Shown: positions 61,087 to 64,000 of the stretch, piece after piece
Numbering within the stretch: position 1 is the first letter of the stretch
How the letters are laid out: each line of letters begins with the position of its first letter
Origin: Chlamydiia bacterium
GTDB taxonomy: Bacteria > Chlamydiota > Chlamydiia > Chlamydiales > Simkaniaceae
Length of the DNA stretch: 64,000 nucleotides
NCBI GenBank assembly: GCA_022601645.1
Contig: JAJACH010000001.1
Location: forward strand, 310,001 to 374,000
Direction of reading: 5' to 3'
Made by a program: the position numbers and the translations under genes
The notes under the pieces: generated by a model
Told to the model about the DNA's origin: nothing
What the model saw: only the letters and a program-made list of their open reading frames with translations
Database searches by the model: none

Positions 61087-64000
61087 ATGTTTGAGGTAAA
61101 TCAGTTAAGTTTTTCAAAAAGAGAAGAAAAGGTCTTAAAGATCTGGGAAGAGAAAGGGATTTTTTTAAAGTCGGTCGAGCATCGGGAGAAAGGTCCTGTA
61201 TTTTCTTTTTATGACGGTCCTCCTTTTGCCACAGGTTTACCTCACTATGGCCATCTCCTTGCTGGAACGATTAAGGATGTGGTCCCAAGATACAAGACGA
61301 TGCGTGGATTTAAGGTCACCCGTCGTTTTGGCTGGGATTGCCACGGCTTGCCGGTCGAAAACGAGATTGAAAAGGCTAAAGAGCTTTCTGGTGGCCCCGA
61401 GATTGAGCAGTTTGGGATAGCAAATTTTAACGAAGAATGTCGCTCGATTGTGCAGCGCTATGTGAAAGAGTGGGAGTCAACGGTGGCTCGCTCTGGACGC
61501 TGGGTCGATTTTTCACGAACGTGGAAGACGATGGACCCTGAATTTATGGAATCGGTTTGGTGGGTTTTCTCAGAGCTTTGGAATAAGGGGCTTGTTTATG
61601 AGGGCTTCAAGGTGATGCCGTTTTCGGCAAAGCTTGGAACGCCGCTCTCGAATTTTGAAGCGAATTTAAACTATCAGGATGTTGATGATCCATCTCTTAC
61701 TGTGAAGTTTCCGCTTGTAGATGGCGATGCTTCTCTTTTGGTCTGGACGACAACTCCTTGGACGCTCATTTCAAACCTTGCCGCAACGGTCAATGCGAAC
61801 ATGGACTATGTGAAAGTGAAGGCTGAGGGCGAAAACTACATTCTTGCTAAAAGTCGTGTTGGTGCCCATTTTAAAGAAGGCGAATTTGAGGTTTTAGAAG
61901 AGTTTAAAGGCGATAAGCTCAAAGGCCTTCGTTATGAGCCGCCGATGGATTACTTTGCCGATCATCCAAATGGGTTTCAGGTGCTTGTTGATGATTTTGT
62001 AGGTGAAGACGATGGTACAGGGATTGTTCACACAGCGCCAGCGTTTGGTGAGGCTGACTTCTTCGTGTGTCTAAGAGAAAAGATTGAAATAGTATGTCCT
62101 GTCAACCATAACGGCCAGTTTACAAGCGAGATTCCCGAGTACGAAGGCCAGTTTGTCAAAGACGCTGACAAGGCGATCATCAAACGCCTTAAAGAGGCTG
62201 GTAAGGTTTTCAAACATACGCAAATTCGTCACAGATACCCGTTCTGCTGGCGCTCTGACACCCCTTTGATCTACAAAGCGATGACGACCTGGTTTGTCTC
62301 GGTAGAAAAAATTAAAGATCGTTTACTCGCCAATAACGAGCAAATTCATTGGGTTCCCAATCACATCAAGCATGGCCGCTTTGGCAAGTGGCTTGAAAAC
62401 GCCCGTGACTGGGCGATTTCGCGCAATCGCTACTGGGGGACACCTATTCCGCTTTGGATCTCTGATGAGGGCGATGTGAAATGCATTTCAAGCATTCAAG
62501 AACTTGAGGAAAAAACAGGGAAAAAAATCGACGATATTCATCGCCATTTCATCGATGAGCTGACGTTTGAAGAAGATGGGAAGGTGTACAAACGCATTCC
62601 TGAAGTCTTTGACTGCTGGTTTGAATCGGGCTCTATGCCGTATGCGCAAAACCACTACCCGTTTGAGAATGAAGAGACGACGATGGACCGCTTCCCAGCT
62701 GACTTTATTGCAGAGGGGCTTGACCAAACGCGCGGCTGGTTTTATACTCTCACGGTGCTCTCAACAGCCCTTTTTGATAAACCGGCGTTTAAAAACTGCA
62801 TCGTCAACGGCATTATTCTTGCAGAAGATGGCAACAAAATGTCCAAGCGCTTAAAGAATTATCCCGATCCGACGCTGATGTTTGACAAGTATGGAGCGGA
62901 TGCGGTGCGCTTATTCCTCTTGTACTCTCCGGTCGTTCAAGGCGATGATCTTAAGTTTTCAGAGCGCGGTGTGGAACTTGTTTTAAGACGCTTTCTCCTA
63001 CCAATGTGGAACTCCTATGTGTTCCTCGCTACCTACGCCAAGATTTACAACTGGAAAGCTCAAGAATTACAAAAAACACCAACAGCTGAGATCGATCGCT
63101 GGATCCTGTCTAGACTGCAAAAGCTCATCCGAGAAGTCGAGCTTGGCATGGACCGCTATGAGCTTTCGAAAGCCGTTGATCCGTTTACCGACTTTATCGA
63201 TGCGCTTACTAATTGGTATATCCGCCGCTCACGTCCCCGTTTTTGGGCAGATGAAGAGACGCCTGATCGAAATGAAGCCTTTGAAACACTCTACACGGTG
63301 TTACTTGCTCTGACCAAGATCGCGGCCCCTTTTGTGCCGTTTTTAAGCGATGCCATCTACATGCAACTTTCAACTGTGCACGACTCTGTGCACCTTACCG
63401 ACTATCCTGAGTATGATGAAACCTTGCGCGATGCAGCTCTTGAAGATGAAATGAGCGCTGTCCAAACTGCCGTTTCCATGGGACACATGCTCCGTAAGGA
63501 AAACAAGCTTAAAGTGCGCCAACCCCTTAAGGTGGCTTACTTGATTTCTTCTGAACAAACCGTGTTAGATCGCTTAGCCAATCACACCGATCTTATTGCC
63601 GATGAGCTTAATGTGAAAGAAGTGGCGTTCTCCTCAGATGAAGGGGAGTTTGTGAGCGTCTCTCTTAAACCCAACTATCCAGCACTTGGTAAGAAGCTTG
63701 GCCCCAAAATGAAGCTTGCGAAATCCCTCATTGAGAATCTTGCTCCCGAGCAAGTGGGTGCACTCTTAGACGGAGCCACCATTGAATTTGAAGAGATCGG
63801 CCCAATTACCCTTGATCAAGTACTTGTTGAGCGCAAAGTCAAAGAAGATGTCGTTGCCTCAACTGAAGGGGGCATCACCATTGTCTTAGAAACCGCCTTA
63901 GACGAAGCGCTCATCCTAGAGGGCCTCGCCCGTGAGCTTGTGAACAAAGTCAATACACTCCGTAAAAGCGAAAACTTCGAGGTGACCGATCGGATCTCGA
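61087..64000 (+). CDS. ileS: Isoleucyl-tRNA synthetase, 3' end outside window
   Basis: The frame is open from ATG 61087 to the right edge, 971 codons; the chlamydial enzyme has about 1036. Motifs present: HIGH signature as PHYGH near residue 52, WDCHGLPVE, the editing domain with WTTTPWTL, and KMSKR as NKMSKRLKN near residue 590, followed by the anticodon-binding region (ISRNRYWGTPIPLW upstream and NWYIRRSRPRFW). The type is the eukaryote-like IleS2 group, often mupirocin tolerant. It charges tRNA-Ile. Confidence 0.97.
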   Translation, partial: MFEVNQLSFSKREEKVLKIWEEKGIFLKSVEHREKGPVFSFYDGPPFATGLPHYGHLLAGTIKDVVPRYKTMRGFKVTRRFGWDCHGLPVENEIEKAKELSGGPEIEQFGIANFNEECRSIVQRYVKEWESTVARSGRWVDFSRTWKTMDPEFMESVWWVFSELWNKGLVYEGFKVMPFSAKLGTPLSNFEANLNYQDVDDPSLTVKFPLVDGDASLLVWTTTPWTLISNLAATVNANMDYVKVKAEGENYILAKSRVGAHFKEGEFEVLEEFKGDKLKGLRYEPPMDYFADHPNGFQVLVDDFVGEDDGTGIVHTAPAFGEADFFVCLREKIEIVCPVNHNGQFTSEIPEYEGQFVKDADKAIIKRLKEAGKVFKHTQIRHRYPFCWRSDTPLIYKAMTTWFVSVEKIKDRLLANNEQIHWVPNHIKHGRFGKWLENARDWAISRNRYWGTPIPLWISDEGDVKCISSIQELEEKTGKKIDDIHRHFIDELTFEEDGKVYKRIPEVFDCWFESGSMPYAQNHYPFENEETTMDRFPADFIAEGLDQTRGWFYTLTVLSTALFDKPAFKNCIVNGIILAEDGNKMSKRLKNYPDPTLMFDKYGADAVRLFLLYSPVVQGDDLKFSERGVELVLRRFLLPMWNSYVFLATYAKIYNWKAQELQKTPTAEIDRWILSRLQKLIREVELGMDRYELSKAVDPFTDFIDALTNWYIRRSRPRFWADEETPDRNEAFETLYTVLLALTKIAAPFVPFLSDAIYMQLSTVHDSVHLTDYPEYDETLRDAALEDEMSAVQTAVSMGHMLRKENKLKVRQPLKVAYLISSEQTVLDRLANHTDLIADELNVKEVAFSSDEGEFVSVSLKPNYPALGKKLGPKMKLAKSLIENLAPEQVGALLDGATIEFEEIGPITLDQVLVERKVKEDVVASTEGGITIVLETALDEALILEGLARELVNKVNTLRKSENFEVTDRIS

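Noticed and set aside
1-64000. Prophage, integrase, transposase or secretion-system gene cluster
   Set aside because: None of their signature genes was seen; the repeats are non-coding elements only.

Overview
The window looks like chromosome of an environmental (Parachlamydiales-like) member of the Chlamydiae. The grounds are gene content: SET-domain methyltransferases, an inclusion-membrane-type hydrophobic hairpin protein, an eukaryote-like (type B) IleS, a tmRNA whose 3' end matches the chlamydial form, many short exported proteins without known relatives, and a small-genome style of packing with TAATG/ATGA junctions and convergent overlaps. The order or genus cannot be fixed from sequence reading alone. 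There is no CRISPR array, prophage, rRNA operon or tRNA gene; the only RNA gene seen is ssrA. Layout: 1-2709 holds three tandem SET-domain paralogs, the second with an N-terminal region broken by three in-frame TGA codons; 2737-3804 is rmuC. 3897-6120 holds three unknown proteins, two of them paralogs beginning MVEG(I/V)SG. 6290-8166 is an SH3b exported protein and a conserved Cys-rich protein, followed by PIN-PhoH ATPase and a tandem palindromic repeat. 9885-13447 (minus) holds an Inc-like protein, a DUF2231-type membrane protein plus exported multicopper oxidase, and an exported GH18 glycosidase. 13476-24676 mixes a dipeptidase, a lipoprotein methyltransferase, two pairs of tandem paralogs (one unknown family, one PPC/DUF296), ABC-F, Cdd1, a catalytic-Cys-less exported MsrB-like protein overlapping rlmN, GyrI-like and YjdF proteins, and a GT-A-like/methyltransferase convergent pair. 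24780-37788 holds an exported PhyH oxygenase, crcB-DUF190-DUF952, a GT2 with signal peptide, a DEAD helicase, a HI0933-type flavoprotein with fused MsrBA, Ogt, a POT transporter, an EEP nuclease/phosphatase and nitronate monooxygenase. 38204-48030 is transport-rich: flippase, SLC12-type cotransporter, SulP, MFS, with an exported cytidine deaminase and a MerR-TipAS regulator that has its own operator. 48122-57849 holds a second GH18 protein, more exported enzyme-like proteins (GNAT, methyltransferases, FkbM), a rhodanese, an APH-type kinase and a PadR-SRPBCC operon. 57850-58683 is a 181-bp tandem repeat followed by ssrA. 58737-61015 holds a GNAT and a triplicated GNAT-like 615-residue protein, and ileS runs off the right edge. 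The strongest theme is a scattered set of proteins whose folds are normally cytoplasmic (cytidine deaminase, several SAM methyltransferases, FkbM, GNAT, PhyH dioxygenase, GT2, MsrB) but which here start with Sec-type signal peptides. Together with nucleomodulin-like SET proteins, two glycosidases and an Inc-like protein, this suggests an arsenal of enzymes acting outside the bacterial cytosol, in the inclusion or host. Other items of note are the broken SET gene with only TGA stops, repeats that carry an inverted copy of the ssrA 3' end and terminator, a triplicated acetyltransferase-like protein, and an aspartoacylase-like protein that lost both zinc histidines.
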